Source: Chara braunii (lineage: Eukaryota > Streptophyta > Charophyceae > Charales > Characeae). From it: a stretch of 22,420 nt of DNA. Below the pieces are notes generated by a model. It was not told the origin of the DNA. It saw only the letters and a list, made by a program, of their open reading frames with translations, and searched no databases. Below are positions 1-9,669 of the stretch, piece by piece. The stretch is taken from the NCBI GenBank assembly GCA_003427395.1, contig BFEA01000451.1, positions 1,111,210-1,133,629 of the forward strand, written 5' to 3'. The position numbers and the translations under genes are program-made. How positions within the stretch are numbered: the first letter of the stretch is position 1; each line of letters begins with the position of its first letter.

Positions 1-2
1 AG

Positions 3-2045
3 GAGATCACCGCGGCGCCATCCACCTCCCAGGTGAGCGTTCAGCCAGCGGGTCAGGGTCAGGCCCATGCGGACACAATGGACCTTCATGCCACCCTCGT
101 AGCGATCCAGGCGCAACTTAGTACGCTTGGACCATTGCAAGTGCAGATCAATGCGCTTACCCTTGACGTCAACCGCCTCAAGGGCTCTCCTCATCACTCT
201 CCCCACCGCTCCCATACCCCATCCCCTACCGGCTCCGAGTACGGCTCCCCACGACTCTAGAGTCGGAGACATCGTGGTTCCCCCTCCTCTGCGGACCAGA
301 CCCAACACTCCCCCGCAGCAGTGGCGAGTGCTGCTGCCGCTCAGACCACCCCGTCTGTTGCAGCAGTTCTCCCGACCACGACCGCCCCTACCGTCTCTGC
401 TACTGCCGTAGGTGCTACGGTCCAGGTACCGCCTTATGGCCCAGCAGTTTCATCGACCCACACCGGTGTTGCTTCCCAGCTTCCCGCACCGGTCGCGGCA
501 ATACGGCTCCGCCCTCTTCTTTCTGCCTTCGTCCCCCCGCCCCCACAGCAGGGTACCGCCCAGGCTGGGATTCCTCCTCCCACTGGAAGACCCGCTCCGC
601 CCCCTCCACCTCCAACCCCGCGCACCCAGTCAGTGGCCACTTTACAGGCCACCATTGCGCAGGCTCAGGCGGAGATTCTCGCTCTGAGACAGCCTCACCC
701 ATCACAGGCTGCCCACCCTTCTTCCTCTACCACCCCTTCGGTCCCCATGATGCAGGCTCGTTTCCCTCAACCTGCTCCTCAGCCTCTTCCCTCCTACCTG
801 GCTATTCCGGGACAGCTGCCCGCGACCGTTGCCTCCTCGTCTGTTGGTCCATCCGCCAGCGGCCACGGCCCACAGCCTTCCCCCACCTCTGCCCCTGCAG
901 CGGCCTCGACTTACACTGCCGCAGTGCACTCGCCTCGATCTCTCTCCCCCCGCCATCAGCATAGTGGGCATCCTCCTGTGCGCACCACGGACATCCCCGA
1001 GTATGATGGGACATCCTGTGTCTCTCGCTGGTTGCAGATAGCAACGCGCACGCTCTCTATGACGACCACCCATCAGGAGTTGTGGTGCGATGTGCTTTGG
1101 TTGCGAGGTAGCCCTTCCACTGCGTGGGAGGATCATTATACCCAGCGCCTCCCCGTGGGTGAGGTCCCCACTCTGGCCGACTTCGCGGCCTTCCTTCAGG
1201 ATCGTTTCGGCGCTCGTCATGACGCCACCGACGCCTTAGACCGCGTCGCCCAGACCAGATGGTCCGGGTCCTCTGTACCGGACGACCTGGAGCGTCACAT
1301 CCGGGTGTTTCAGGACGCTCACCTTGTTTGTGACGAGATGTTCCTATCGGAGGTCACACTCACCGACCGGTTCCTTGTCAGCCTGTCGACTGACTACCTA
1401 GAACTATGGATGCGATCATTCTCTTCCGCAGAGCAGGCATACGAGGCTGCGCGTCAGTACCAGAGGACGTGCAGTCGCTTCTCCGTCGCCCCATCCTCTT
1501 CGCGGCCAACCGCCACCTCCTAGTCTCGGGGTACCACCCGAGGCCGCTCCTCGTTTGCCGGTCATTTTCGTCGCCCGACTCGACGTGGAGCGCCATTCGC
1601 TCGACACTACAGTTCTCTCGAGTATGGAGAGGACACCTCAACCGAGCTCGATCCTACCATTGGGGACGCCCCCGAGGACATCGAGCTTCGGGACGTCATC
1701 CAGTACCACTTGGATGACGACACTGTCCCAATGGTCGAGCGCCCGCAGATGGCCACGTCTGCCATGGGTCGTGCACGCAGTCGGGTTGCATAGGCTGGCA
1801 CCCGCACACCCACAGTTCCTCAGATAGACGTCCCGCAGGGTTTTGTCCCTCCTCGCGGAGCTCTATCCCCCGAGGAGCGTGCCGCCCTCGAGGCCCGACG
1901 AGGCTGCCTTCGTTGCTGCCAGGATGGACACACCTCCTCACAGTGTGCATACCACACCGCCCTCGATCGGTACTACGCTGACATTTCTCGTCAGCGCCGA
2001 TCTCAGTCCCCTCCCGGCCCCGCCCGGCCAGCCCTACCCAGCTAG
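3..2045 (+). pseudogene. gag: Gag polyprotein of the chromovirus, broken by stops
   Basis: One frame (positions divisible by 3) runs from the left edge to TAG at 2043, broken by TAG at 258, 1521 and 1791. Near 90-180 it predicts a short heptad-like, leucine-rich segment. From about 260 to 960 it is proline, serine and alanine rich and looks disordered. From about 990 to 1470 it has the helical retrotransposon Gag (capsid-like) fold pattern, with conserved tryptophans and the FxxFLxDRFG stretch. After an arginine-rich linker, a zinc knuckle sits at 1905-1946 with Cys codons at 1905, 1914 and 1944 and His at 1929 (C-x2-C-x4-H-x4-C). Gag packages the element RNA into particles. The protease frame overlaps its last bases in the -1 frame. 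Confidence 0.85.
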
Positions 2046-3260
2046 TCACGATGCAGTGTACCCCTGAGGCCTCGCACGTAGCTGGCTTCCCGACCATCGA
2101 GTCGCAGTTTGCCCCTTTGGCTACCCCACCAGAGGACCCTCAGGATACGACAGACGCAGTTCTCTCTGCCCCGTCGTCTGTCGAGGTACTGTCTGCCTCC
2201 CCGCAGACCGCCACATCTAGCGCTTCTCCCCCGAGACTTCCGACGCGTCGCGCCATTCGCACAGCCCGTTGTAGCACTCAGCTGGCGACTCGCGATGACG
2301 TTGTGTCATCTCTCCTGGACTTGAGCATTCTGCAGGCTCGTCAGGAGCGACTCACGAGGCACGTCAACATCCTGCGTCATCTTCTCGCTCTGCTCTCTGA
2401 TCCCGATCGCACCCTACCCATTATCCCTATCCGCCTAGGGACATCTACAAGGGTGTATCACGCTTTATGGGACTCCGGCTCGCAGGGAGATTTCGTTCAC
2501 CCTCGAGTGGTTGAGGAAGCTCGCCTAGCTACCTCGAGTCTCGCTCTCCTATCTCCGTTACCCTCGGAGATAACAAGACGCAGCGCTTCTTCGATCAAAC
2601 GGTCCCCGACCTCCACTTCTCCCTCACCCTCCAGCCATCGGATAGTACCCAGATGCCTAGGCGCTACCATTCCTCCGCATACTTCGACGTGCTGGAGACT
2701 GGGTACGACTTTATCCTTGACACTCCCTGGTCTCACCGGTTCCGCAGCACAGAGGCCGAATGGGCGACCGAGACACTCGTTCTCAAAACGAAGTGCTGCC
2801 AGACCCTTCGAGTCCCCTTCATTGGAACCACGGGTGACACCCCCCCAGACCTACCTCCCCAAGACCCTCGTCCCTCTGGGTCCCACCCAGACATCGCCTT
2901 CACTTCCCCTCATCAGTTTGCTCACTTCATCCGACAGGAGGACATCACATTCTACTCAGTGAACGTCATGGATCTTCTTCGCTATGATCCACTCTGTCCC
3001 GAGGTGAGCTCATCTCACTGGAGCCCTATCCCCTTGACCCTTCCTCCATCTTCGCGGCTCCCATCTCCACATCCACCCGTCAGCCAGCGGATACCCCCTC
3101 CACGTCCCAGGCCCCTGCACAGCCGACCGTCGAGTCCACATATACGTCTCGTGCCGACGCAGACGCTGAGGAACTCACATGGTTCACGGTAGACTTAGAG
3201 CCCGCCGTTCGCGACCTGATTCGAGAGTACCGCGACGTCTTTCCCCCGTACTTCTCATAA
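2046..3260 (+). pseudogene. Retropepsin-like protease region of pol, split over three frames
   Basis: This aspartic protease region would cut the polyprotein. The first part reads in the frame of an ATG at 2051. It carries the active-site Asp-Ser-Gly at 2471-2479, after a hydrophobic stretch and followed by Gln-Gly-Asp-Phe-Val, the usual flap-side pattern. Past about 2515-2560 the homology continues one frame over: a TLGDNK-like strand, then YDFILDTPW near 2704, the family's second conserved block (commonly YDVILGMPWL). Between 2985 and 3015 the sequence moves to a third frame, ending with a PxVRDLIREYRDVFPP-like linker typical just before RT, and TAA at 3258. A -1 gag-pol shift between 1982 and 2045 is possible because that frame is open there, but I see no canonical slippery heptamer. 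Confidence 0.75.
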
Positions 3261-5408
3261 AGCGGAATTCCCCAGATGCGCGGTGTTAAGCATTCTATAC
3301 AGCTCGTGTCTGACTATCGTGTTCACCATCAGGCACCGTACCGACTCTCGATTCCAGAGGCGACGGAACTCAAGCGTCAGCTTGAGGATTTCCTTCGACT
3401 GGGTTTCATTAAACCCAGTAACTCCCCTTGGGGTGCACCTGTCCTCTTTGCTCGCAAAGCGGACGGAACACTTCGCCTCTGCATCGACTACCGCGGCCTT
3501 AACCGTTACACGGTTAAGAAAAACTATCCCATGCCCTGCGCGGATGAGTTGTTTGACCGTCTGGCAGGCAACCGCTTCTTCACGAAGATCGATCTTCGTA
3601 GCAGTTACCACCAAATTCGCATTGCCACAGAGGATCAGCCGAAGACCGCCTTTCGGTCGCGCTTCGGCCACTACGAGTTCACGGTGATGCCATTCGGCCT
3701 CACCAATGCCCTCGCCACCTTCCAGACGGCGATGAACGACATCTTCAGGGACATCCTTGAAGAATACGTTCTCGTATACCTGGATGACATCTTGGTCTAC
3801 AGTCGTACCTTAGAAGACCATCTCAGACACCTCCGCGATGTCCTACAGCGCTTACGCAAGCATGGCTTCTATGCCAAGCTCAGTAAGTGCCGCTTTGCCC
3901 AGCGCAAAGTGGACTTCCTAGGACACCATGTGCCTGACCAAGGTCTCCACATGGACGACGCGAAGATTACTGCTATCGTAGAGTGGCCCGTCCCAGCATT
4001 TGCCAAGCAGCTTCACAGTTTCCTAGGCCTCACCAGCTACTATAGTAATTTTATCCAGGGATGCGCTAGGTATTCCTACGTCCTTACCTCCACCCTCCTC
4101 CGGAAGAACCCGTCGTGGTTTTGGACACCCCTGTGCGAGGACGCCTTTCGCGCCCTCAAGAAGGCGGTGACCTGTGCGCCGGTTCTTCGCCTTCCCGATT
4201 TTGATCGTCCCTTTATAGTCACCACCGATGCGTCAGATTTTGCAGTAGGAGTTGTCCTTTCTCAGGTGTTTCCCTCTCCTCCAGATTCACCTTACCCCCA
4301 TGTTCCTCCTTTCCCCCCCCCTCCTGCTGACACTTCTTCTCGACTGACGCCTACCCTCCCACCACTTCCCTCCACTGACAGTCCTCCTGTTACTTACTTC
4401 TCGACCATCGTGGAGGATGGGACTGTCGAGGCTCATGCTGGGGATTGCCCGATCGCTTTCTACTCCCGTCAGCTACTGCCTGCCGAGATAAACTACACTG
4501 TCGATGAACGTGAGGTTCTCGCAGTAGTTTATGCTACCCGACATTGGCGTCATTATCTGCATGGGGTGCCCTTCACGGTGCGCACGGACAACTCAGTTGT
4601 CCAGGCTTTCCTCACGAAGCCTAAGCTTTCCCCTCGACAGGCACGCTGGTGGCGTGACTTATCCGAGTTCAGTTTCACCACTCAGCCCATCAAGGGTGAA
4701 ACGAACTGCGTCGCCGATGCCTTGTCCCGCCGTCCTGATCACAATCAGGAACCCATCCATCTTGCTGCCATCTCCATCACCACTGTTGATCAGTCGGTGA
4801 TCGNTCTTGCTGCCATCTCCATCACCACTGTTGATCAGTCGGTGATCGACGCGTATCGCACTCAGTACCGCCACTGCCCCGATTATCGCGTCATCCACGT
4901 GACACTGCGGAGTGGCAAGACCGTTCCTTCCTACTCCCTCGGGGAGAACGGCCTCGTGTACTGGCATGGCAGATCTGGTCAGCTAGAACCACGTATCTGC
5001 GTTCCCTCCACCAGACAGCTCCGCGTCCAGGTTGTAGCAGAGTTCCATGACCAGGCAGTTGTCGGTCATATGGGTTTCCACAAGACGTTGACTCGTGTTT
5101 GCCGCCTATACGTCTGGGCGAAGTCCAAGGACTTTGTCAAAGCCTACATCCAGGAGTGTCCTACCTGCCATGAGGTGAACAGTGCGAACCACCTTCCGTA
5201 TGGGTTACTTCAGCCCCTACCCATACCTGAAGGTTGTTGGCAGTCCATCTCGATGGATTTCATTGGTCCCCTCCGCCCACCCACTGAGCGCAGTCATGAT
5301 GCTATCTTGGTCGTCGTCGATCGCTCACGAAGCGTGCACGTTTTGTCCCGTGCCGCTATCGCATTAGCGTTCGTGAGGTCGCCGACATCGTCTTCGACCG
5401 AGTCGTGA
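3261..5408 (+). pseudogene. pol: Pol: reverse transcriptase, RNase H and integrase N-terminal part
   Basis: The frame is open from 3261 to 5408; residues are counted from the ATG at 3276. RT spans about residues 25-205, with the LFARKADGTLRLCIDYR block, MPFGLTNA and the catalytic YLDD at 168-171 (3777-3788). RNase H follows with acidic residues Asp318, Glu413, Asp438 and Asp481 (ADALSRR). The Asp318-Glu413 gap is about 95 residues, some 50 more than usual, because of a proline-rich insertion. The integrase zinc domain has His591, His598, Cys628 and Cys631. The first catalytic Asp is Asp661 (SMDFIGPL). The frame then breaks near 5324 and its last 28 or so residues are out-of-frame translation. 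A 15-residue duplication around the N at 4804 is probably an assembly artefact. Confidence 0.9.
4760..4848 (+). repeat. 44-bp exact duplication flanking a single N (likely assembly artefact)
   Basis: Bases 4760-4803 and 4805-4848 are identical and are separated only by the N at 4804. The extra 45 bases keep the frame, so a 15-residue duplication (around ISITTVDQSVI) appears in the integrase-proximal linker of pol. An exact copy on each side of one N is what unmerged overlapping contig ends produce. Confidence 0.85.
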
Positions 5409-6514
5409 GAGATCACGGCTTACCTCATAGCATCATCTCCGACCGTGACCCGCGCTTTACCAGCACATTCTGGCGATGCCTACACGAGGTGTACGGATCC
5501 CAGCTCCGCTTCTCATCGTCTTACCACCCTCAGACGGATGGTCAGACTGAGGTCACCAATAAAACTCTCGGTAATATCCTCCGAAAGTTTGTTAGGGATG
5601 ACCAGCAGTGGGACTTACACTTAGCCTACGCGGAGATTGCATACAACCACGTTGTTTCGCTAGCCACGGGGATGTCGCCATTCTATTGCGACCTCGGCTA
5701 CCACCCTCGCGTACCCGCGGATTTCCTACGACCATCGCGGTTGCGCCTCGACACTCGTTGCCCTGCGCTTGACGACTGGATCGCCCACATGGAGGCGATA
5801 ATGAAGCGCGCACACGAGAGTTTAGCCGACTCCCAGACTTGCATGGCCGCACGAGCGAACCGATCACGAATGGATCATCTATTCAAAGTCGGTGACGATG
5901 TGTTCGTTGACGCACGCCACTTACAGCTCGAAGCAGATACGCTTCGCAAGGTCATGCGACGTTTCTTCGGTCCATGCTGCATCCTTCAGGCCGTCGGTTC
6001 TGATACTGCCGCTAGTCCGGTCAGCTTCCGTGTGAAGCTACCTGATTACCTTCGACAGGCTCGCGTACACGATGTTTACCACGTCTCCTTGCTGCGTCCT
6101 TATCGCAGACCGTCCGAGCGCTTCGCCGGACGCCCTTATGAGCGCCCTCCACCTATCATGGTAGACGGTCACGAGGAGTTCGTTGTTTCCGACATCGTAT
6201 CACGCCGAGTTACCGACGATACCCCTCCACGCATCGAGTACCTTGTGCGTTGGAAGGGCTACCCTGATGAGGAGGCTACTTGGGAGCCCCTCGAGCATTT
6301 GCAGCACGCCAGGATGTTGGTGCGTACATACGATCGTGCTCGTCGTGCTGAGATGTCTGCCCCTGCTCAGCCGACTGACCCTCTTCCTCCTCCTCCGGCT
6401 GAGGAGATTGCTGAGGACGAGCCCGCTCCCTCTGAGGCCGTTCCTCAGTCGCAGACGGTCGCCTCCGAGCGTCCACAGCGCACTCATCGTCGCTCTTCGT
6501 GTTACGATGACTGA
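5324..6514 (+). pseudogene. pol: Pol C-terminal part: integrase core and chromodomain
   Basis: This continues integrase in the next frame; homology is visible from about 5324, although the first in-frame GTG is at 5405. Residues here count from 5405. Catalytic Asp13 (SDRDPRF, 5441) and Glu49 (DGQTE, 5549) are 36 apart, the D-x35-E spacing of retroviral-type integrases. A GKQ/SH3-like region follows, ending in VYHVSLLRPYR. A chromodomain lies at about residues 257-310 (6173-6337), with YLVRWKGY and a WEPLEHL-type block. Chromodomains of this group are thought to steer integration to marked chromatin. The tail is proline and glutamate rich and ends in a TGA at 6512. The open length suggests this half is little decayed. 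Confidence 0.9.
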
Positions 6515-7499
6515 CACTCTTATCCTCTATCTTTCCCCTACTGACTCACACTATCAGGTACTCCATCATCAACTTCTTCAGAATGTCAGCGTTTTGCGGC
6601 TCTGCTTTGACATCGACTCGACTGCTACTTCATCGACGTCATCGACCACTTCGACGACTTCAGCCACCTCATTGGCTTCAGCTACTTTGGACGTGACTAC
6701 TTCACGCCACCACCCTATCCTGTACATTCCCTTGCATCTGTCGCATGATGGTTCTCACTTAGCTGGGTCTCTTTGAGTTGGGCTCTCCCTTGGTATCGCA
6801 TGAGCATTGGGACCGTAGTGTTATCTTGGCTTCCCTGATCCCAGATCTAGCTCCTTCCTCCCCCAGTCGGTGGGTTGTGTGCATGTTTCCCTCACCCACT
6901 GCCCTCATCACCCTAGTGTCGTCCCTTGCATGCCTTCAGTTAGGCATATCTCCACCCTATTCCAGGCTTCCCCTTTTTTCATGGTTGACCCTGCATGGTG
7001 TCATCCTTTTGTCGAGCATTACCCGCCCTGATGGTCTATCTGTTAGGGTCTTTGGTTTTGTTTCGATACCACTCTCCCACCTTGAGCCTGATGACCTATC
7101 CCACCTTCACGTGTGACTGCCCTTAGGAGTTTCGATTCTTAGGCTGCGTTTACCCCCTCTGAGACCATCCCACCCTTAGTGGTTCAACGACAGGACATTA
7201 TCTTGTGCCATATTGCTCTTTTTCCTTTCAGCACTGAGACAATTGCCTCCAGGACTTTAGGATTGTATATTGCTACATTTCACTTTTTGCTATTAGCTAG
7301 GATATGGATACCAGACATTTGCTTTTCTTTTGACATTATGTAGCTTAGGATGCATCNCATGGACTCCGCATGGAGCTTGCTCCGCATCCTAGATTTCTCA
7401 GNTTTNTTTATTGCAGAGTTCCGCTGCTTTTGCGGATAGCGTGTTTATGGCTCTTGCGATCCATTACAGGTCTGAGGATCGTGCAGCGGGCCTTCATCT
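6515..7499 (+). other. Non-coding 3' tail of the chromovirus, LTR not resolved
   Basis: No convincing gene is present. The stretch is rich in CCT and CTT runs, becomes AT-richer around 7250-7340, and holds Ns at 7357, 7402 and 7406. An imperfect hairpin (taggatgc at 7346 with gcatccta at 7384) straddles the first N. This is where the 3' UTR and 3' LTR of the chromovirus should be. Without the 5' LTR in the window the LTR edges cannot be set, and no purine-rich primer tract is obvious. Confidence 0.5.
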
Positions 7500-7662
7500 G
7501 CCCTGGCCTACAGCCAGGGCCTATTTGGCTATTTGCCAGTTCGGCCTGTGGGACCACGCCGTGGCCTGACCCCACAGGCCGTGTGATGTTCCAGTCCTGC
7601 CCGGTACCACTGTCGGTACCAGGCCAGTCCAGTTAGTCAGTCCGCTGGGTGTATACCCCAGC
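7500..7662. repeat. Run of four short perfect hairpins
   Basis: There are four consecutive stems. GCCCTGGC at 7500 pairs with 7513-7520. CGGCCTGTGGG at 7542 pairs with 7571-7581 (11 bp). GGTACC at 7603 pairs with 7615-7620. GCTGGG at 7644 pairs with 7657-7662. Stems are perfect and mostly GC, with loops of 5-18 bases. They lie in the chromovirus 3' tail. Function is unknown; they could be RNA structure in the element's UTR/LTR or a separate structured repeat. Confidence 0.6.
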
Positions 7663-7887
7663 TGTAGTCTGTTTTTGATTCATTCCTCATTTGCACAGAT
7701 TGGAGTACGTGCATGTTGAGTCTGCGTTGGAGCTGCGCTATCCCTTCCAGCTCCATCTCCATCTCCCCCATCCTCATCCCTTCGTCTTGATCCTGACGGA
7801 CGTCATCCCAACAGGTCCGTCACACAGACAATCCCCCAAGTCTTTCGACCCGTCGTGAGCCATAGTCGTGTTGTATGTAGTATTGCT
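7663..7887. other. Non-coding spacer before the foldback element
   Basis: No gene or clear repeat is visible. It is pyrimidine rich around 7745-7790. It may be the right end of the chromovirus LTR. Confidence 0.4.
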
Positions 7888-8339
7888 GGAGATAATCGGT
7901 AGAAGGCGCCCAAGCCAAAACCTTTTCGGTTTTGGGCGCCCAAAGTTTAGCCGTTTGGTACTACCGGCCCAATGACTTGCATGATGGGTACTACGGGCCC
8001 ACGAGTCTCTCCAAGGGCCCTACCGGATCATGAATCTGGGGCATAACAGCGCCAGATTCATTTTGATGTAAAAGAGGCCGGCGTTGTAAGGCTGAAGTAT
8101 AGAATGAGGCCCACGTACGCGATTCTGAAAAATAAGGGCCCTACCAGTTCATGGATCTGGCGCAGAAACAGCGCCAAATTCTTAAACTGGTATAAACAGG
8201 CCCAGGAAGATGTGGCCACGGCGCGAAGGCGCCTTTCACCCAGGGGAAAGTTGTTTGGGCGGGTAATACCAAACGACCGAACTTTGGGCGGCCAAAACCG
8301 AAAAGGTTTTGGCGTGGGCTCTTTCTACCAATTATTCCG
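7888..8339. mobile_element. Foldback (MITE) element with long inverted arms, possibly Mutator-like
   Basis: The left arm (about 7890-7975) and the right arm (about 8257-8339) are inverted copies of about 80 bp, roughly 85% alike by eye. Both contain CCAAAACCTTTTCGGTTTTG, itself a small palindrome. TTGCTGG occurs just outside each end (7883-7889 and 8342-8348), extending to 8 of 9 matches (7881-7889, 8340-8348), so it may be a 9-bp target duplication as in Mutator-like elements. The interior holds two related units of about 65 bp starting GGGCCCTACC (about 8018 and 8128), each with a small inverted pair around GAATCTGG/CCAGATTC. There is no transposase ORF, so it would be non-autonomous. Superfamily assignment is tentative. 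Confidence 0.75.
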
Positions 8340-8393
8340 TGTTGCTGGGTAGTGGGGGAAGGTCCTCCTTATGGGGAGGGATTATGTCCAGAT

Positions 8394-8531
8394 GCCTGCA
8401 GAATATGGTCTGCTTCCCGTTTCTTCCACCCCCGACTGATGGGAAGCCGAGAGACGCTGAGCGCCTGTAGAGTATAGTCTGCTTCTCGTTTCTTCAACCT
8501 CCTGCTGATAGGATGCCGAGCAATGCTGAGC
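8394..8531. repeat. Two degenerate 69-bp tandem units
   Basis: Units begin GCCTG at 8394 and 8463 and share blocks such as TATRGTCTGCTTC, CGTTTCTTC and GCTGAGCG. They are clearly related but diverged. No coding meaning was found. Confidence 0.7.
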
Positions 8532-8725
8532 GATGTTGTTGCTGGTTTGGAGAGTCGGGGAAGCTGGCCGTATGTGCTTGTCCCTGTATTCCCTTGAGAT
8601 GTCGATCTTCCTTTCCTCGGTGGAGGGGATGGGGGGAGAGACTAGAGGGCGGCAGGGGGGAGGAGGAGGGGGGTCATTGGTGGATGAGGACCAAGGATGG
8701 GGTAGTGGAGGCTAAAGGGACCAGG

Positions 8726-9230
8726 AACTCAGTGAGGGACCTTTGGAAAGTCCGAAAGTACTTTTCCAAAACCCCATCGCAGAGGACCAAATGCCCTTGG
8801 AAAACCCTTGGGAAATTCGTTGAGCCAATCGTTGCCTGTTTCCGTTGGCACTCGTTTGCTTTGTTCTTTTTTCCGCTTTTGTTTTTTTTTTTTGGGTGGC
8901 ACTCTTCATCGCTATTCGCTGCTGCCTCTCGTGAGACTTTTCCAGGAACGACACGCCCTTCCCCCTACTCTCGAGAGTCGGCACAAAATTTCGGTGAGGA
9001 ATCCTCCCGTGAGACTTTTCCAGGTGGAGGATTATGTGAAAACACAAATTGATGTTTTTCCAAGCCGCAATCTTCGGTCTGTGGGGTCCTGGAAAAGGGT
9101 TTGCGGAAGAAATTTCACCTTTTCCAGGACATTTGCGGCAGGCTGTGCGGTCCTTGAAACAGTTTTGCAGCAAAGTTTTTCCTTTCCACGATCCTGTGGG
9201 GTCGTTGCCTAAGCTAAGCAAAGGGGAATA
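8726..9230. repeat. TTTTCCA/TGGAAAA-rich region with weak inverted symmetry
   Basis: The motif TTTTCCA or its complement recurs many times. GTGAGACTTTTCCAGG occurs at about 8931 and 9009. The block around 8788-8819 (CAAATG..CCTTGGAAAA..GAAATT) resembles the complement of about 9107-9137. Long overlapping ORFs on both strands look like by-products of the repeats; no domain is recognised. This could be an old foldback element, but its ends are not clear. The 8532-8725 stretch to its left is G-rich with nothing recognisable. Confidence 0.4.
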
Positions 9231-9324
9231 ATCTTCGTGAGCATGCAACACGATATTCTATATTTGCCCAAAATTCTGCCTACATGTACCCAGAAGGCAA
9301 ACTGATACTGGACCTGTTTTCCAG

Positions 9325-9480
9325 CAGGTGATGCTGTGACGCCCAACCTCATGCCCAGCGCGACTTTCTGATCGGAGTGGGATGGGGACCCGAAAGTGCG
9401 AAGAAAGGGGGTGTGCCAAGGATTTTAGGAAAGTGGAAGGGGGAGAGGGGTGGAGTCCTAGGTCGGAACTGAGATCTCCT
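9325..9480 (+). repeat. LTR-like dispersed repeat, plus-strand copy
   Basis: Starting near TGTGACGCCCAACCTC (9335), this matches the complement of 12.95-13.08 kb. Both share TGTGA-GC-C-ACCTCA, then CCC-GCGCG, then GATC-GAGT, then GCCAAGGATTTT, with gaps. A TG start and the conserved order suggest an LTR fragment or solo LTR, but no matching CA end or target duplication is seen. 9231-9324 holds nothing recognisable. Confidence 0.45.
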
Positions 9481-9669
9481 GTGGCAAGTTTCGGGGGTAA
9501 AAGCGCAAGAGGGGATATGTAGGCCGTGCCTTGGCGCTTTAATCCTTATGAGAAGGAAGGTAGACTACCTCTCGTTGTCTGTGCACAGTGGGAAAGCTGC
9601 AGATGCCGTGCAGCATAGGGCAGATGGCATGTGCAGTGCATCCCAAACCAAAGTTCCCGGGGTACTCTT

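Larger units (their letters stand above)
1..6514 (+). mobile_element. Decayed Ty3/gypsy chromovirus, 5' end off the window
   Basis: The order gag, CCHC knuckle, protease, reverse transcriptase, RNase H, integrase, chromodomain on one strand is that of a Ty3/gypsy element of the chromovirus branch. The 5' LTR, primer-binding site and gag start lie left of position 1. No polypurine tract or 3' LTR could be recognised after 6514, so the right boundary is open. The copy is inactive as read: gag has internal TAG codons at 258, 1521 and 1791, TAA at 3258 interrupts the start of the RT frame, and frame changes occur near 2515-2560, 2985-3015 and 5324. Domain motifs remain easy to read, so decay seems moderate. 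Some single-base breaks could be assembly errors. Confidence 0.95.

Noticed and set aside
1982-2045. Programmed -1 gag-pol frameshift site
   Set aside because: The pol frame is open in this overlap, but I see no canonical slippery heptamer, and the copy has other accidental frame changes, so an indel is equally likely.
6183-7116. ORFs after the chromovirus pol frame
   Set aside because: Serine, threonine and leucine-rich frames without motifs, continuing out of frame from pol into the 3' tail.
8513-9251. Overlapping 179-codon ORFs on both strands
   Set aside because: They lie in the TTTTCCA-rich repeat region, mirror each other and contain no recognisable domain; best explained as repeat by-products.
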